NCBI GenBank assembly: GCA_964486215.1
Contig: CAZALI010000003.1
Location: 1-64,000, forward strand
Direction: 5' to 3'
DNA from: RUG343 sp964486215
GTDB lineage: Bacteria > Bacillota_I > Bacilli_A > RF39 > UBA660
DNA length: 64,000 bases
The notes under the pieces were generated by a model. The model made no database searches. It was not told the DNA's origin and saw nothing but the letters and a program-made list of their open reading frames with translations. Position numbers and translations under genes: made by a program. Below, piece after piece: positions 9,021 to 18,259 of this stretch; the stretch's first letter is position 1, and every line of letters starts with the position of its first letter.

Positions 9021-9026
9021 ATTATA
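9021..9026 (-). promoter_or_regulatory. -10 element of the MacB-like gene
   Basis: TATAAT on the minus strand 20 bases ahead of the start; -35 poor. Located right behind the terminator of the upstream operon. Confidence 0.45.
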
Positions 9027-9050
9027 CTCTATTAGATATCTTTATAAAAG

Positions 9051-9083
9051 AAAAAAAGAAGTAAATTAATTCTTTTTACTTCT
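9051..9083 (-). terminator. Terminator of the thyA-folA operon
   Basis: AGAAGTAAA / TTTACTTCT stem (9057-9083) overlapping the stop of the last gene, followed by seven T on the minus strand. Confidence 0.75.
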
Positions 9084-9500
9084 ACTTGTATGCGTTTCAG
9101 CAAGTCTTTTATTTTCTTCTTTTTTATCTTCTATTTTTATTATTTCATCAGGAGTTAAATTAGGAGATACTTCTTCCCAAAACTCTGGTCCTTTACTTGA
9201 AAAATTAAATACCATATCTCTAACTATATTAGAAGCTTTTTCAGTAAGTGGCCTATTTTTAAATATTGTTTTGGCTTTTTCCATATTATTATCTCTATCT
9301 AGTGCTCTCATTATACTTAAAGCTGCCTCTAAATCTTCACCTACATATACATCTTTGGCACGTTCATTTACAGTTTCTTCCCATTTATTGTATTTTTCAG
9401 GATAAATTAAATCTTCTCCCATTTCAATCCAAAGTGGTATTTTTTCCTCAGCTTCATGTTTTTTTTCAGCATACTCATCGACTAGTTCTTCTCTTTCCAT
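9066..9500 (-). CDS. Hypothetical charged protein
   Basis: 144 aa, soluble, very rich in Glu and Lys, predicted mostly alpha-helical. No family recognised. Visible landmarks: an N-terminal helix (MEREELVDEYAEKKHEAEEK), a Trp-containing segment (PEKYNKWEETVNERAKDVY), and an Arg/Lys C-terminal tail. No signal peptide or membrane segment. Last gene of the thyA-folA transcript, 11 bases after the anchored protein at 9512; RBS GGAGG before the ATG at 9500. Real-gene status is supported by the ribosome site, the tight spacing and the terminator. Confidence 0.7.
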   Translation of the reverse strand: MEREELVDEYAEKKHEAEEKIPLWIEMGEDLIYPEKYNKWEETVNERAKDVYVGEDLEAALSIMRALDRDNNMEKAKTIFKNRPLTEKASNIVRDMVFNFSSKGPEFWEEVSPNLTPDEIIKIEDKKEENKRLAETHTSRSKKN

Positions 9501-9511
9501 ATTTCCTCCAA

Positions 9512-10195
9512 TTATTTTATGTTTTTTAATAGAGTATTGTATTTATTTAATAAATTCTCATCAGTAAAAGCTACTTTATTATTATCTATCTCCCAATGAT
9601 CTTTATTTTCTTTTAAGAAATTTATTACTTTTTCTTCTTTTTCAATAGTATTTTGTACATCATCTAATGATTTTAATAATGCTTTATCATCTACTTTAGT
9701 ATAACTAATTAATTCTTTATATAATTCTTTTTCTGATGAAGTTGCCTCTACTGGTAGATATGACATTATTGTTTTATTAGAAGTTAATTTCTTTAAGTCT
9801 TTTTTATAACTTTTTAATCTATTTTTAGTATCACTTATATATTTACTAGTATCTTTAAATTCTTGTCCATCATCTCTTATATTTTTAATATCTAGAAGAT
9901 TATATATCTTATCAGTATCAATGTTTCTTTTTATTTCTTCTATTTTATATGTAACGTTCAACATATAATTATTATATGCTGTCTCAACAAGCTTATATTT
10001 CTTGTCAGCTACATTGTTATCTAAATCTTTTATTATACTTTTATAATTTGGATTTTTCTTTGATAAATTAGAACTTATATCTACAGCTTTGTCTACTAGT
10101 TTTTCTTTCTTGTTTTTATTATTTACTATATAGATTGTTATAGATAATGATACTATTATAAATATACTTAATATAAGTAAAACTCTTTTATTCAT
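9512..10195 (-). CDS. Membrane-anchored hypothetical protein, helical ectodomain
   Basis: 227 aa. An N-terminal signal-anchor (residues 5-25, LLILSIFIIVSLSITIYIV) is followed by Lys/Asn-rich, coiled-coil-like sequence outside the membrane. No lipobox Cys. No recognised domain; repeated heptad-like Leu/Ile spacing (NIDTDKIYNLLDIKNI; KNRLKSYKKDLKKLT). It sits eight bases after folA in the thyA-folA operon, which gives no direct functional clue. Confidence 0.7.
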   Translation of the reverse strand: MNKRVLLILSIFIIVSLSITIYIVNNKNKKEKLVDKAVDISSNLSKKNPNYKSIIKDLDNNVADKKYKLVETAYNNYMLNVTYKIEEIKRNIDTDKIYNLLDIKNIRDDGQEFKDTSKYISDTKNRLKSYKKDLKKLTSNKTIMSYLPVEATSSEKELYKELISYTKVDDKALLKSLDDVQNTIEKEEKVINFLKENKDHWEIDNNKVAFTDENLLNKYNTLLKNIK

Positions 10196-10203
10196 AAATA
10201 CCT

Positions 10204-10683
10204 CTATTTTCTTTTATATAAAACATGCCTGTATTTAATGTTATTTTCTTCTTTTTCATCAAGTACAGTTCTCGTGAAATCATCTTTATTAAATTCTGGA
10301 AAATAGGCATCTGCTTCGTGTTCAGCATCTATTTCAGTAAGTAATAGTTTGTCTGAATAATCTAGAAGTGATTTGTATAATGATTCTCCTCCTATAACCA
10401 TAATTTCTTCATCCTCATTTTTAGCATAATCTAGAAAATCTTCTATTGAAGGAAAACTTTCAATTAAACCATTTTCAAATTTTTGTCTAGTAAGAACAAA
10501 ATGACGTCTTCCCTCTAGTAAATGTGGTAGAGAATCTAGTGTTTTTCTTCCCATTATTAATTGTTTATACATAGTTTGTTTTCTAAAAAACATCATATCA
10601 TCATGAAATTTCCATATTAAATCATTATTTAAACCCAACTCATTATTCTTTCCTATTGCTGCTATCATTGTTAAATTCTTCAT
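10204..10683 (-). CDS. folA: Dihydrofolate reductase
   Basis: Reduces dihydrofolate to tetrahydrofolate with NADPH; it regenerates the cofactor oxidised by thymidylate synthase, encoded directly upstream. 159 aa, standard length. Family marks: MIAAIGKNNELGLNNDLIWK at the N-terminus, the acidic Asp of the W-x-x-x-x-D motif (WKFHDD), MGRKTLDSLP for NADPH binding, and EIMVIGGESLY. RBS AGAGAGG. It follows thyA after a tandem repeat (10707-10783). The gene pair forms the usual thyA-folA unit. Confidence 0.95.
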   Translation of the reverse strand: MKNLTMIAAIGKNNELGLNNDLIWKFHDDMMFFRKQTMYKQLIMGRKTLDSLPHLLEGRRHFVLTRQKFENGLIESFPSIEDFLDYAKNEDEEIMVIGGESLYKSLLDYSDKLLLTEIDAEHEADAYFPEFNKDDFTRTVLDEKEENNIKYRHVLYKRK

Positions 10684-10706
10684 ATTATATTTCCTCTCTT
10701 ATAATG

Positions 10707-10783
10707 TCAACTATATACCCCTTTTCAACTATATACCCCTTTTCAACTATATACACTTTTCAACTATATACCCTTTTCAAACT
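10707..10783. repeat. Tandem 17-18 bp repeat derived from the thyA 3' end
   Basis: Four full copies and one partial copy of TCAACTATATACCCCTT-like units start at 10707, 10725, 10743, 10760 and 10777 (periods 18, 18, 17, 17). The innermost copy encodes the last codons and the stop of thyA (F-E-K-G-I-stop); the others lie between the thyA stop and the folA ribosome site. The period changes cannot alter ThyA because the stop is in the first unit met by the ribosome. Confidence 0.85.
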
Positions 10784-11768
10784 TTTGTCCTGGGTTCTTT
10801 TCTTTTATTAAAACTCTCGGATAATTTTTTACTTTAACATCTTCTGGTGTGAAGTCATAAAAATCATGTATATCTTTGTTTACTTCTATATATGGAGAAC
10901 AGTTTACAGGTTCTCTGCGTAATTGTTCTACAGCTTGTTTTATATGTCTATCATATATTTGTACATTTTCTACTTCCCAAGTAAAAGTACCAGGAGTATA
11001 TCCTGTTGCTTGAGCAACCATATACATTAGTGATAGATATTGCATCTGATTTATACAACCAGCTACTAAGAAATCACTTGATCTTTGAATTAATTTCATA
11101 TCTAAATAATCTTTGCCATCTCTACCATGTCGTACATTCCAGACATTAGAGTATGCACATGGTTTTAGTCCGTGTGGTTTTTTAAAGTTTTCTAGTTGCC
11201 ACATATCAATGATATGACGTCTACCATCAGGATTTTCTTTTAATTCAGTTAATAAATTTTTCATCTGATCATAATCATTTATTATAGTACCATAAGTACT
11301 ACCAATATTTCTCTTAGGATTGCCATTCTCATCTCTAAGATCCCATTCATCCCACCAAGTTACGCCATACTTATCTTTTAAAACATCTAAGTCTGTTGTG
11401 GCATCTTGATATATCCAAAGTATTTCACCAATACTTTTACCTATAGCAATAGGTCTTAATGTGATTAGTGGTGATTCTCCTTTAGTTAAATCATATGTCC
11501 AATGAACAACATTATTTAAACTCAGTGTATGAGCTTTAGTACCATCTTCATAGTGAGGACGAGGATTTTCATCCCAACATCCTTCTTTTAAAAGTCTATC
11601 CATTAATAATTTAGTATTAAAGTCTCCTTTAGTACCTATTCTATTACCATTATTATCTATCAGATATTCTCCATCGTGTTTTATCTTATCATAATATAAA
11701 TCTTTTATATCATATGGTTTTTCATTCTTAGAAAAAGCCACTTTATTAATATAATTAATATCTATCAT
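10764..11768 (-). CDS. thyA: Thymidylate synthase (ThyA type)
   Basis: Makes dTMP from dUMP with methylene-tetrahydrofolate, producing dihydrofolate for FolA. 334 aa, a long variant compared with the about 264-aa enterobacterial enzyme. The catalytic motif is LKPCAYSNVWNVR with nucleophile Cys204; the usual His after PC is Ala here. dUMP-binding QRSSDFLVAGCINQMQY follows, then YDRHIKQAVEQL. GGAGG ribosome site before ATG 11768; promoter at 11786-11794. Its 3' end has been tandemly copied (see 10707-10783). Confidence 0.93.
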   Translation of the reverse strand: MIDINYINKVAFSKNEKPYDIKDLYYDKIKHDGEYLIDNNGNRIGTKGDFNTKLLMDRLLKEGCWDENPRPHYEDGTKAHTLSLNNVVHWTYDLTKGESPLITLRPIAIGKSIGEILWIYQDATTDLDVLKDKYGVTWWDEWDLRDENGNPKRNIGSTYGTIINDYDQMKNLLTELKENPDGRRHIIDMWQLENFKKPHGLKPCAYSNVWNVRHGRDGKDYLDMKLIQRSSDFLVAGCINQMQYLSLMYMVAQATGYTPGTFTWEVENVQIYDRHIKQAVEQLRREPVNCSPYIEVNKDIHDFYDFTPEDVKVKNYPRVLIKEKNPGQKFEKGI

Positions 11769-11785
11769 ACCTTACCTCCATTTTC

Positions 11786-11794
11786 ATCATACCA
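11786..11794 (-). promoter_or_regulatory. Extended -10 promoter of thyA-folA
   Basis: TGG-TATGAT on the minus strand, about 20 bases ahead of thyA and immediately behind the dnaJ terminator. Confidence 0.5.
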
Positions 11795-11804
11795 TAAATA
11801 GTTT

Positions 11805-11838
11805 AAAATAAAAAGAAGATAATTACTTATTATCTTCT
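11805..11838 (-). terminator. Terminator of the heat-shock operon (after dnaJ)
   Basis: AGAAGATAA / TTATCTTCT stem (11814-11838) with a TTTTATTTT tail on the minus strand; it overlaps the dnaJ stop. Confidence 0.75.
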
Positions 11839-12962
11839 ACAAAGTCATTAAAGTCTTCTATTTCTCTGGTATCCATATCTGTTTCTTCTAACATTGATAT
11901 TAATTTTTTTTGTTCTCTAGTTAATTTTTTAGGAGTATATACTTTATATACGACATACATATCACCTTTAGAATGTCTATTCTTGTTATCTACTCCTTTA
12001 CCTTTTATACGTTGTTTATCACCACTATTAGTACCAGCAGATACCGTTAATTTAACATTGCCATATAGTGTAGGTATTTCCTTTTTAGTACCTAGAATAG
12101 CTTCTGTTAGAGTTAGAGGTACTTCTAGATAGATATCGTCATCTTCTCTTTCAAAGTATTTATGTCCTCCAACAACGAATTCTAAGTATAAATCACCATT
12201 TTCACCACCATTACTACCTGGATTACCTTTACCTGATAGTCTTAATCTATCTCCAGTATTTATACCAGCAGGAATATTTATAGTAATATTTTTATTCTTT
12301 GTTATTTTACCTGTTCCATGACAAGCATCACATTTTTCTTTAAATGTTACTCCTTTACCATGACATTCTGGACAAGTAGTATTAGTAATGATGGGACCTA
12401 GAATAGAATTAGTTTGTGATTGAACTGTTCCTTTACCACCACAGGTAGGACATGTCTTTTCATGAAAACCACCTTTACCATCACACTCATCACAGTCTTC
12501 AACAACATCTAGATTTATCTTCTTCTCACATCCATAAATAGCTTCATCAAATTTAAGCTTCATTTGCATTAGAACGTCTCCACCACGACGAGATCTATTA
12601 CGAGAGGAACCACCAAATCCTCCAAAGCCACTATTTCCACCAAAGAAGGAATCAAAGATATCATCGAATCCAAAGTTACTAGCATCAAATCCAGAAAAGC
12701 CACCAAATCCTTCTACTCCTGGGTTTGGAGCAGATCCATCTACGGCAGCTGAACCATACTGATCATATATTCTTCTTTTATTTTCATCTGAAAGAACAGA
12801 GTATGCTTCTCCTACTTCTTTAAATTTATTTGCGGCATCTGGATTATCTTTATTTAAATCTGGATGATATTTCTTAGCAAGTTTTCTAAAGGCAGACTTT
12901 ATTTCATCTTGAGAGGCATTTTTATCTACGCCTAATACTTTGTAGTAATCTTTACTCTCCAT
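11823..12962 (-). CDS. dnaJ: Chaperone DnaJ
   Basis: Co-chaperone that delivers unfolded clients to DnaK and stimulates its ATPase. 379 aa. J-domain (1-70) with the HPD motif in KKYHPDLN; Gly/Phe-rich linker (about 80-125, GFGGFSGFDASNFGF); four CxxCxGxG zinc motifs (CDECDGKG, CPTCGGKG, CPECHGKG, CDACHGTG); then the C-terminal substrate-binding barrels. RBS GGAGG. Last gene of the hrcA operon, two bases after pepF. Confidence 0.97.
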   Translation of the reverse strand: MESKDYYKVLGVDKNASQDEIKSAFRKLAKKYHPDLNKDNPDAANKFKEVGEAYSVLSDENKRRIYDQYGSAAVDGSAPNPGVEGFGGFSGFDASNFGFDDIFDSFFGGNSGFGGFGGSSRNRSRRGGDVLMQMKLKFDEAIYGCEKKINLDVVEDCDECDGKGGFHEKTCPTCGGKGTVQSQTNSILGPIITNTTCPECHGKGVTFKEKCDACHGTGKITKNKNITINIPAGINTGDRLRLSGKGNPGSNGGENGDLYLEFVVGGHKYFEREDDDIYLEVPLTLTEAILGTKKEIPTLYGNVKLTVSAGTNSGDKQRIKGKGVDNKNRHSKGDMYVVYKVYTPKKLTREQKKLISMLEETDMDTREIEDFNDFVEDNK

Positions 12963-12963
12963 T

Positions 12964-14763
12964 TTATTCCTCCTTAGTTAGTTCTTCAAAGGTATTTAAA
13001 TCTTTTTTGAATGTATTTAGTGCATTTTCAAATACTGTAGTATCGCTTAAATCAATATCAATTATCTTTAATATATCTAGTGGATAATCTCTGCCACCTG
13101 ACTTTAAAAATTCTATATATTTGTCTTTAAAGTTTGGTGTATTATTAATAATATTATCAGCTATATAGGAAGCAATAGATAAACTTGTAGCATATTTATA
13201 GACGTAGAATGGTGAATAAAAGTGTGGTATTCTAGACCATTCATATTTACTACATTCATCTACTACTACTTTATCTCCATAATATAATTTATTTAAATCA
13301 TAATATGTTTTATTTAATAAATCAGCTGTTAAAACATTGCCTTTTTCTACTTCTTTATGAGCAATTAACTCAAATTCAGCAAACATAGTTTGTCTATATA
13401 TAGTTGATTTATATAAATTTAATCTTTCATTTAAAATAGATATTTTTTCTTCTTTAGTTTTAGCTTTATTATACATATAATGTGATAGTAATAATTCGTT
13501 AGTAGTAGAAGCTATTTCAGCTAAGAAGATTGGGTAATGTGAATTTACTTCTTTATTATATTTATTAGAAAAATAAGTATGCATAGAGTGACCTAATTCA
13601 TGAGCTATGGTACTAACATCTTCATATGTACCAGTAAAGTTCATTAAAACGAATGGATATGATTCATAATTACCTGTAGAGTATGCTCCACTTCTTTTAC
13701 CAACATTTGGATACTTATCTATCCATCTTTCATTAAAAGCTCTATTAAGTACTTTTATATATTCATTTCCATAGACACTTAATGCATCTAGGACAATATC
13801 TTTTGCTTCATCAAAAGTATATTTTTTGCTTACTTTTTTTACTACTTTAGCAAAATTATCATAAATATGAAAATCTTTTAAACCTAATAATTTTCTTTTA
13901 ACTTCAAAATACTTGTAGCAAGTATCTAAGTTTTTATGAACTGTATCAATTAAGTTAGTATAAACTTCTTCAGGTATTTTAGATCCTTCCATAAAGCTAT
14001 TAAGAGTATTCTTATACTTTCTTAGTTTAGCAGTAATATCATCTGCTTTTACTGTTTCATAGTAAGTAGATGCGAGTGTATTATTTACTCTACCATATAC
14101 TTTATGATACTTCTCAAAAGCATTTTTTCTCTCTTCTCTAGAATCTGACTCTAATAATTCTAAATAGTTAGAATCATTTAATTCTATATCTTTGCCATTT
14201 CTATCTTTTATCTTACCAAATTTCATATCGGCATTCATTAAATAGTAAGCTACTTCTCCACCATTATTTATTATTGGAGATAAAGTAGAGATTAACTTTT
14301 CTTGTTCCTCAGTTAATGAATGCTTTTTGTACTCTAATATTCTTTCAAAGAAGAATTTATAATCTTTTAATTCTTCTTGATTAATATAATCTTTTAGCTT
14401 CTTTTCATCAAACTTTAACATTCTAGGTACTATTTCAGAATCTATTTCACTATATTTAGTAAAGAATAATTCTAATTTACCACCCATTTCTTGGTACTTA
14501 GATACACGAGTATCCTCATCTTGTTTCATAGAAGCATATAAACTTAGTTTTTCTGTTAATCTTTCATACTTTTCTGAATATAAGAATAAATCTTTAAAGT
14601 CTTCTTTAGAATCTAAGAATTTCTTTACATACTTTTTATATTTTTCTAATTCTTTTTGAGCTTTAAGAAAATCTTTTTCAAACTCATCATCACTTTTGTA
14701 GATAGTTTCTATTGCCCATTTATCATTATTATTTATATCTTTTCTTTCTAATAGTTTATTCAT
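12964..14763 (-). CDS. pepF: Oligoendopeptidase F (M3 zinc peptidase)
   Basis: Cytoplasmic zinc endopeptidase that degrades oligopeptides of roughly 7-17 residues. 599 aa, normal for PepF. The active site is AHELGHSMHTYF: zinc ligands H388 and H392, catalytic E389, with the third ligand in the downstream ITEIAS-like segment (FLAEIASTTNELLL). It lies between dnaK and dnaJ, where most relatives have nothing, so it probably belongs to the heat-shock transcript. A hairpin at 14782-14805 separates it from dnaK. Confidence 0.95.
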   Translation of the reverse strand: MNKLLERKDINNNDKWAIETIYKSDDEFEKDFLKAQKELEKYKKYVKKFLDSKEDFKDLFLYSEKYERLTEKLSLYASMKQDEDTRVSKYQEMGGKLELFFTKYSEIDSEIVPRMLKFDEKKLKDYINQEELKDYKFFFERILEYKKHSLTEEQEKLISTLSPIINNGGEVAYYLMNADMKFGKIKDRNGKDIELNDSNYLELLESDSREERKNAFEKYHKVYGRVNNTLASTYYETVKADDITAKLRKYKNTLNSFMEGSKIPEEVYTNLIDTVHKNLDTCYKYFEVKRKLLGLKDFHIYDNFAKVVKKVSKKYTFDEAKDIVLDALSVYGNEYIKVLNRAFNERWIDKYPNVGKRSGAYSTGNYESYPFVLMNFTGTYEDVSTIAHELGHSMHTYFSNKYNKEVNSHYPIFLAEIASTTNELLLSHYMYNKAKTKEEKISILNERLNLYKSTIYRQTMFAEFELIAHKEVEKGNVLTADLLNKTYYDLNKLYYGDKVVVDECSKYEWSRIPHFYSPFYVYKYATSLSIASYIADNIINNTPNFKDKYIEFLKSGGRDYPLDILKIIDIDLSDTTVFENALNTFKKDLNTFEELTKEE

Positions 14764-14781
14764 ATTACTCCTTATAAGAAG

Positions 14782-14805
14782 AAAGTTCTAGTTTTCTAGA
14801 ACTTT
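14782..14805 (-). other. Intercistronic hairpin between dnaK and pepF
   Basis: Perfect 10-bp stem AAAGTTCTAG / CTAGAACTTT with a four-base loop. It is not followed by a T run on the minus strand, so it looks more like a partial terminator or an mRNA-stability/processing element that lowers pepF-dnaJ relative to dnaK. Confidence 0.6.
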
Positions 14806-14810
14806 ATTTA

Positions 14811-16643
14811 TTAATCTTCTTCAATATCTGCTTCTTCTACATCGTCTTTTTTCTTTTTATCTTTTTTGTCGTCTGCTTCTTCTTTATCTTCAGTAGGAGC
14901 TTCAGCATTCTTACCTACGTTTTCATATAATTTAGTAGCCATCTTCATAGCTTTATCTTGTAGTTTTTCTTTCTTTTCATTGATGTCATCTAAATCATCT
15001 TTTTCTAGAGCTTTCTCTAGATCTTTTATTAAGTCTTCTACTTCTTCTTTGTCTTTATCGTCTACTTTGTCACCTAAATCTTTCATAGTTTTCTTAGTTT
15101 GGAAGATTAAGCTTTCAGCATCGTTCTTAGTTTCAACTTCTTTCTTCTTCTTTTCATCGTCTTCTTTATTAGCTTCTGCTTCTTTTCTCATCTTTTCTAC
15201 TTCTTCATCTGTTAGGTTAGTAGAAGCAGTAATTGTGATTGATTGTTCTTTATTAGTACCTAAGTCTTTAGCTTTAACATTTACGATACCGTTAGCATCT
15301 ATATCAAAGCTTACTTCTATTTGTGGTACTCCACGTGGTGCAGGTGGAATATTAGTTAATTGGAATCTACCTAATGTCTTATTGTCAGCAGCCATAGATC
15401 TTTCACCTTGTAGTACGTGAACATCAACAGCAGGTTGATTATCGGCAGCAGTTGAGAATACTTCTTTCTTAGATACTGGGATAGTTGTATTTCTTGGAAT
15501 TAGAGTAGTCATTACTCCACCTAATGTTTCAACTCCTAGTGATAGAGGTGTTACATCTAGTAAGACAATATCATTTACGTCTCCTGAAATAACTCCACCT
15601 TGAATAGCAGCTCCACAAGCAACTACTTCATCTGGGTTAACTTCACGAGATGGTTCTTTATCTAATTCATCTTTAACTAAATCATATACCATAGGTACAC
15701 GAGTAGATCCACCTACTAATATTACTTTATCAATATCTTTTTTAGTCATTTTAGCGTCTTTTAAAGCCTTTTTTATTGGTTCCTTAGTTGATTCTACTAA
15801 GTCACTTATTAAGTCTTCAAATTTAGCTCTTGTAAGTGTCATATCTAGGTGTACTGGTTCACCATCGTCATTCTTAGCAATAAATGGTGCAGAGATTTGA
15901 GTCTCTTTCATACCAGATAAATCTTTCTTAGCTTTTTCAGCTACTTCTTTTAGTCTTTGCATAGCCATCTTGTCATCAGTTAAGTCTATATCATTTTCTT
16001 TCTTAAATTCTTTAACAATATAGTCAATTATTCTCTTATCAAAGTCATCTCCACCTAATTTATTATTACCATTAGTAGATTTAACTTCAAATACACCATC
16101 ACCTAATTCTAGAATAGATACATCGAATGTACCTCCACCTAAGTCATATACTAAGATAGTTTGTCCTTCATCTTTTTCTAGTCCATAAGCTAGAGCTGCA
16201 GCTGTTGGTTCATTGATTATTCTTTGAACATTTAAACCCGCTATTTTACCAGCATTCTTAGTAGCTTGTCTTTGAGCATCATTGAAGTAAGCTGGTACTG
16301 TGATAACAGCATCTGTTACTTTTTCTCCAAGATAGTCTTCAGCATAATCTTTCATATAACTTAAAATCATAGCTGAAATTTCTTCTGGAGTATATTCTTT
16401 TCCATCTAATTTAGTCTTTTTATCAGTACCCATTAAACGTTTAATTGAAGATACTGTATCAGGATTAGTAATAGCTTGTCTCTTAGCAGAGTCTCCTACT
16501 ATCTTTTCTCCTTTTTTAAAACTTACAACAGATGGAGTTGTTCTTCCTCCTTCTGGATTTGGTATTACCTTTGGTGCACCTGCCTCTAATACAGCTACAC
16601 AACTATTTGTTGTTCCTAAGTCAATTCCTATTATTTTTCCCAT
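14811..16643 (-). CDS. dnaK: Chaperone DnaK (Hsp70)
   Basis: ATP-dependent chaperone. 610 aa, as in other Bacillota. The nucleotide-binding domain opens GKIIGIDLGTTNSCVAVLE and carries VPAYFNDAQRQATKNA and VYDLGGGTFDVSIL; VILVGGSTRVPMV and the linker NDIVLLDVTPLSLGVET lead to the substrate-binding domain. The C-terminal tail is extremely acidic and lysine-rich and ends EEADIEED. RBS AAGGAGAG. Third gene of the hrcA operon. Confidence 0.98.
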   Translation of the reverse strand: MGKIIGIDLGTTNSCVAVLEAGAPKVIPNPEGGRTTPSVVSFKKGEKIVGDSAKRQAITNPDTVSSIKRLMGTDKKTKLDGKEYTPEEISAMILSYMKDYAEDYLGEKVTDAVITVPAYFNDAQRQATKNAGKIAGLNVQRIINEPTAAALAYGLEKDEGQTILVYDLGGGTFDVSILELGDGVFEVKSTNGNNKLGGDDFDKRIIDYIVKEFKKENDIDLTDDKMAMQRLKEVAEKAKKDLSGMKETQISAPFIAKNDDGEPVHLDMTLTRAKFEDLISDLVESTKEPIKKALKDAKMTKKDIDKVILVGGSTRVPMVYDLVKDELDKEPSREVNPDEVVACGAAIQGGVISGDVNDIVLLDVTPLSLGVETLGGVMTTLIPRNTTIPVSKKEVFSTAADNQPAVDVHVLQGERSMAADNKTLGRFQLTNIPPAPRGVPQIEVSFDIDANGIVNVKAKDLGTNKEQSITITASTNLTDEEVEKMRKEAEANKEDDEKKKKEVETKNDAESLIFQTKKTMKDLGDKVDDKDKEEVEDLIKDLEKALEKDDLDDINEKKEKLQDKAMKMATKLYENVGKNAEAPTEDKEEADDKKDKKKKDDVEEADIEED

Positions 16644-16659
16644 ATTTCATCTCTCCTTT

Positions 16660-17244
16660 TTAATTTATATTTACTTTTACACTTGCAGGACGAATTACTT
16701 TGTCATGCAATTTATATCCTTTTAATAATACTTCTAGTACTTCTTCATTCTTATGCCCTTCTACTTTATCAGTAATTAATGCTTCTTCTTGTTTAGGATC
16801 AAATATCTCACCAACTCTATTTATTTCTTCAATACCATATTTATTTAGTATTCCAACTAGAGTTGCATACATCAATTTAAATCCCTCTAAGAACTTAGAT
16901 AACTCATCATTTAAATTATTATCATCTAACTTAATAGCTCTTTCAAAGTTATCTGTAACACCTATTAATTCTCTTAAGATATCTTCATTGGCATACTTTA
17001 ACATTCCAGATACTTCTTCATCTTTTCTCTTACGATAGTTAATTAATTCCGCTTGCGCAAGTTTTACTTTATTTACTAATTCATTATTATTTTTATTAGC
17101 TGTTTCTAAATCATTAGTTAATTTAGTTACTTGAGCTTTTAGTTCATTTAATTCTTTAACTAATTTCTTGTTCTCTTCTACTAAATTTTTGCCTTTATTT
17201 TTAGGTTGTATTTTTTGTTTAATATTCTTATTTTCTTCTTTCAT
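16660..17244 (-). CDS. grpE: Nucleotide exchange factor GrpE
   Basis: Releases ADP from DnaK. 194 aa: disordered basic N-terminus, long coiled coil (about 20-75, NKKLVKELNELKAQVTKL), then the four-helix bundle and beta wing with ELIGVTDNFERAIKL and HDKVIRPASVKV. RBS AGAGG. Nine bases after hrcA and 16 before dnaK. Confidence 0.95.
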   Translation of the reverse strand: MKEENKNIKQKIQPKNKGKNLVEENKKLVKELNELKAQVTKLTNDLETANKNNNELVNKVKLAQAELINYRKRKDEEVSGMLKYANEDILRELIGVTDNFERAIKLDDNNLNDELSKFLEGFKLMYATLVGILNKYGIEEINRVGEIFDPKQEEALITDKVEGHKNEEVLEVLLKGYKLHDKVIRPASVKVNIN

Positions 17245-17253
17245 ATATACCTC

Positions 17254-18246
17254 TTAGTCATTCTCTATATTTTCTTTCATATACTCTAACATACTTAATA
17301 CACGGTCGTAGTCCATTCTCTTAGGACCAATTATAGCAATAGTACCTTCTTCGTTACCTTTTTTGAATGTAGACTTGATAACAGTAACATCATCTTCTAT
17401 ACCAGTTTCATCTCCGATATAGACTTTAATATTATTATCTTCATCTTCTTCGATTTTTTGTAAGAAGTCTGGACTATCTAGACGATTATATACTTCCTTA
17501 ATTCTTTTAACATTAGTAGTAAACTCTGGTTGCTCTAGAATCTTTTCTCTACCAACAATATTTACTTCTTCTTTATTAAAGTCATTAAATACTGAATAGA
17601 AAGCATTATATAGTTTTTCATGTTGTACTACGTACTTGGCTATAATAGGCTTTATTTCAAACTCTAACTTTTTATTTACTTCATCTATTGGTGTACCTAC
17701 TATTAAGGTATTTATCAAGTTAACAGTTTTCTTAATATCACTAGTATCAACATTTTCTAGTTTGATATTTTTGTGTTCAACGTAGCCTCTATCAGTTACT
17801 ATTAGTACTATTAGTGAACTATTATCTATTGGAACTACTTCTATTTGTTTTAATAAGTTATCATGTGATTTAGCTCCTAAAGCAATAGTTGTATAGTTAG
17901 TCATATCTGATATTACTTGAAGAGATTTAGATATTACATCTGATAAAGCTAATTGCTTATTTTGAAGAACAATTTGTAATTTCATCATGTCTTCAGAATC
18001 CATCTTTTTCTCTTCCATTAAATTATCTACGTAATAACGATAACCTGCTTCACTAGGTACTCTTCCACTAGATGTATGAGTTTTTTCAATTAGTTTTTTA
18101 TTTTCTAATTCTACCATGTCATTTCTAATAGTAGCACTTGAACAATTTAACATTTTAGATAACATCTTAGATCCTACTGGTACAGGATTCTTAATATACT
18201 TATCTACTATTATTTTTAGTATTTGTTCTTGTCTATTAGTTAGCAT
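17254..18246 (-). CDS. hrcA: Heat-inducible repressor HrcA
   Basis: Represses heat-shock operons by binding CIRCE, with activity usually tuned by GroE. 330 aa. Winged-helix DNA-binding domain (1-75, including VGSKMLSKMLNCSSATIRND and TSSGRVPSEAGYRYYV), then the GAF-like dimerisation domain with DRGYVEHKNI, and GPKRMDYDRVLSMLEYM at the C-terminus. First gene of its operon, directly behind two CIRCE sites, so it represses itself. Confidence 0.97.
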   Translation of the reverse strand: MLTNRQEQILKIIVDKYIKNPVPVGSKMLSKMLNCSSATIRNDMVELENKKLIEKTHTSSGRVPSEAGYRYYVDNLMEEKKMDSEDMMKLQIVLQNKQLALSDVISKSLQVISDMTNYTTIALGAKSHDNLLKQIEVVPIDNSSLIVLIVTDRGYVEHKNIKLENVDTSDIKKTVNLINTLIVGTPIDEVNKKLEFEIKPIIAKYVVQHEKLYNAFYSVFNDFNKEEVNIVGREKILEQPEFTTNVKRIKEVYNRLDSPDFLQKIEEDEDNNIKVYIGDETGIEDDVTVIKSTFKKGNEEGTIAIIGPKRMDYDRVLSMLEYMKENIEND

Positions 18247-18259
18247 AAGATCACCTATT

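Noticed and set aside
10707..10783. CRISPR-like array
   Set aside because: Units are 17-18 bp and directly adjacent, with no unique spacers and no cas genes; it is a tandem duplication of the thyA tail.
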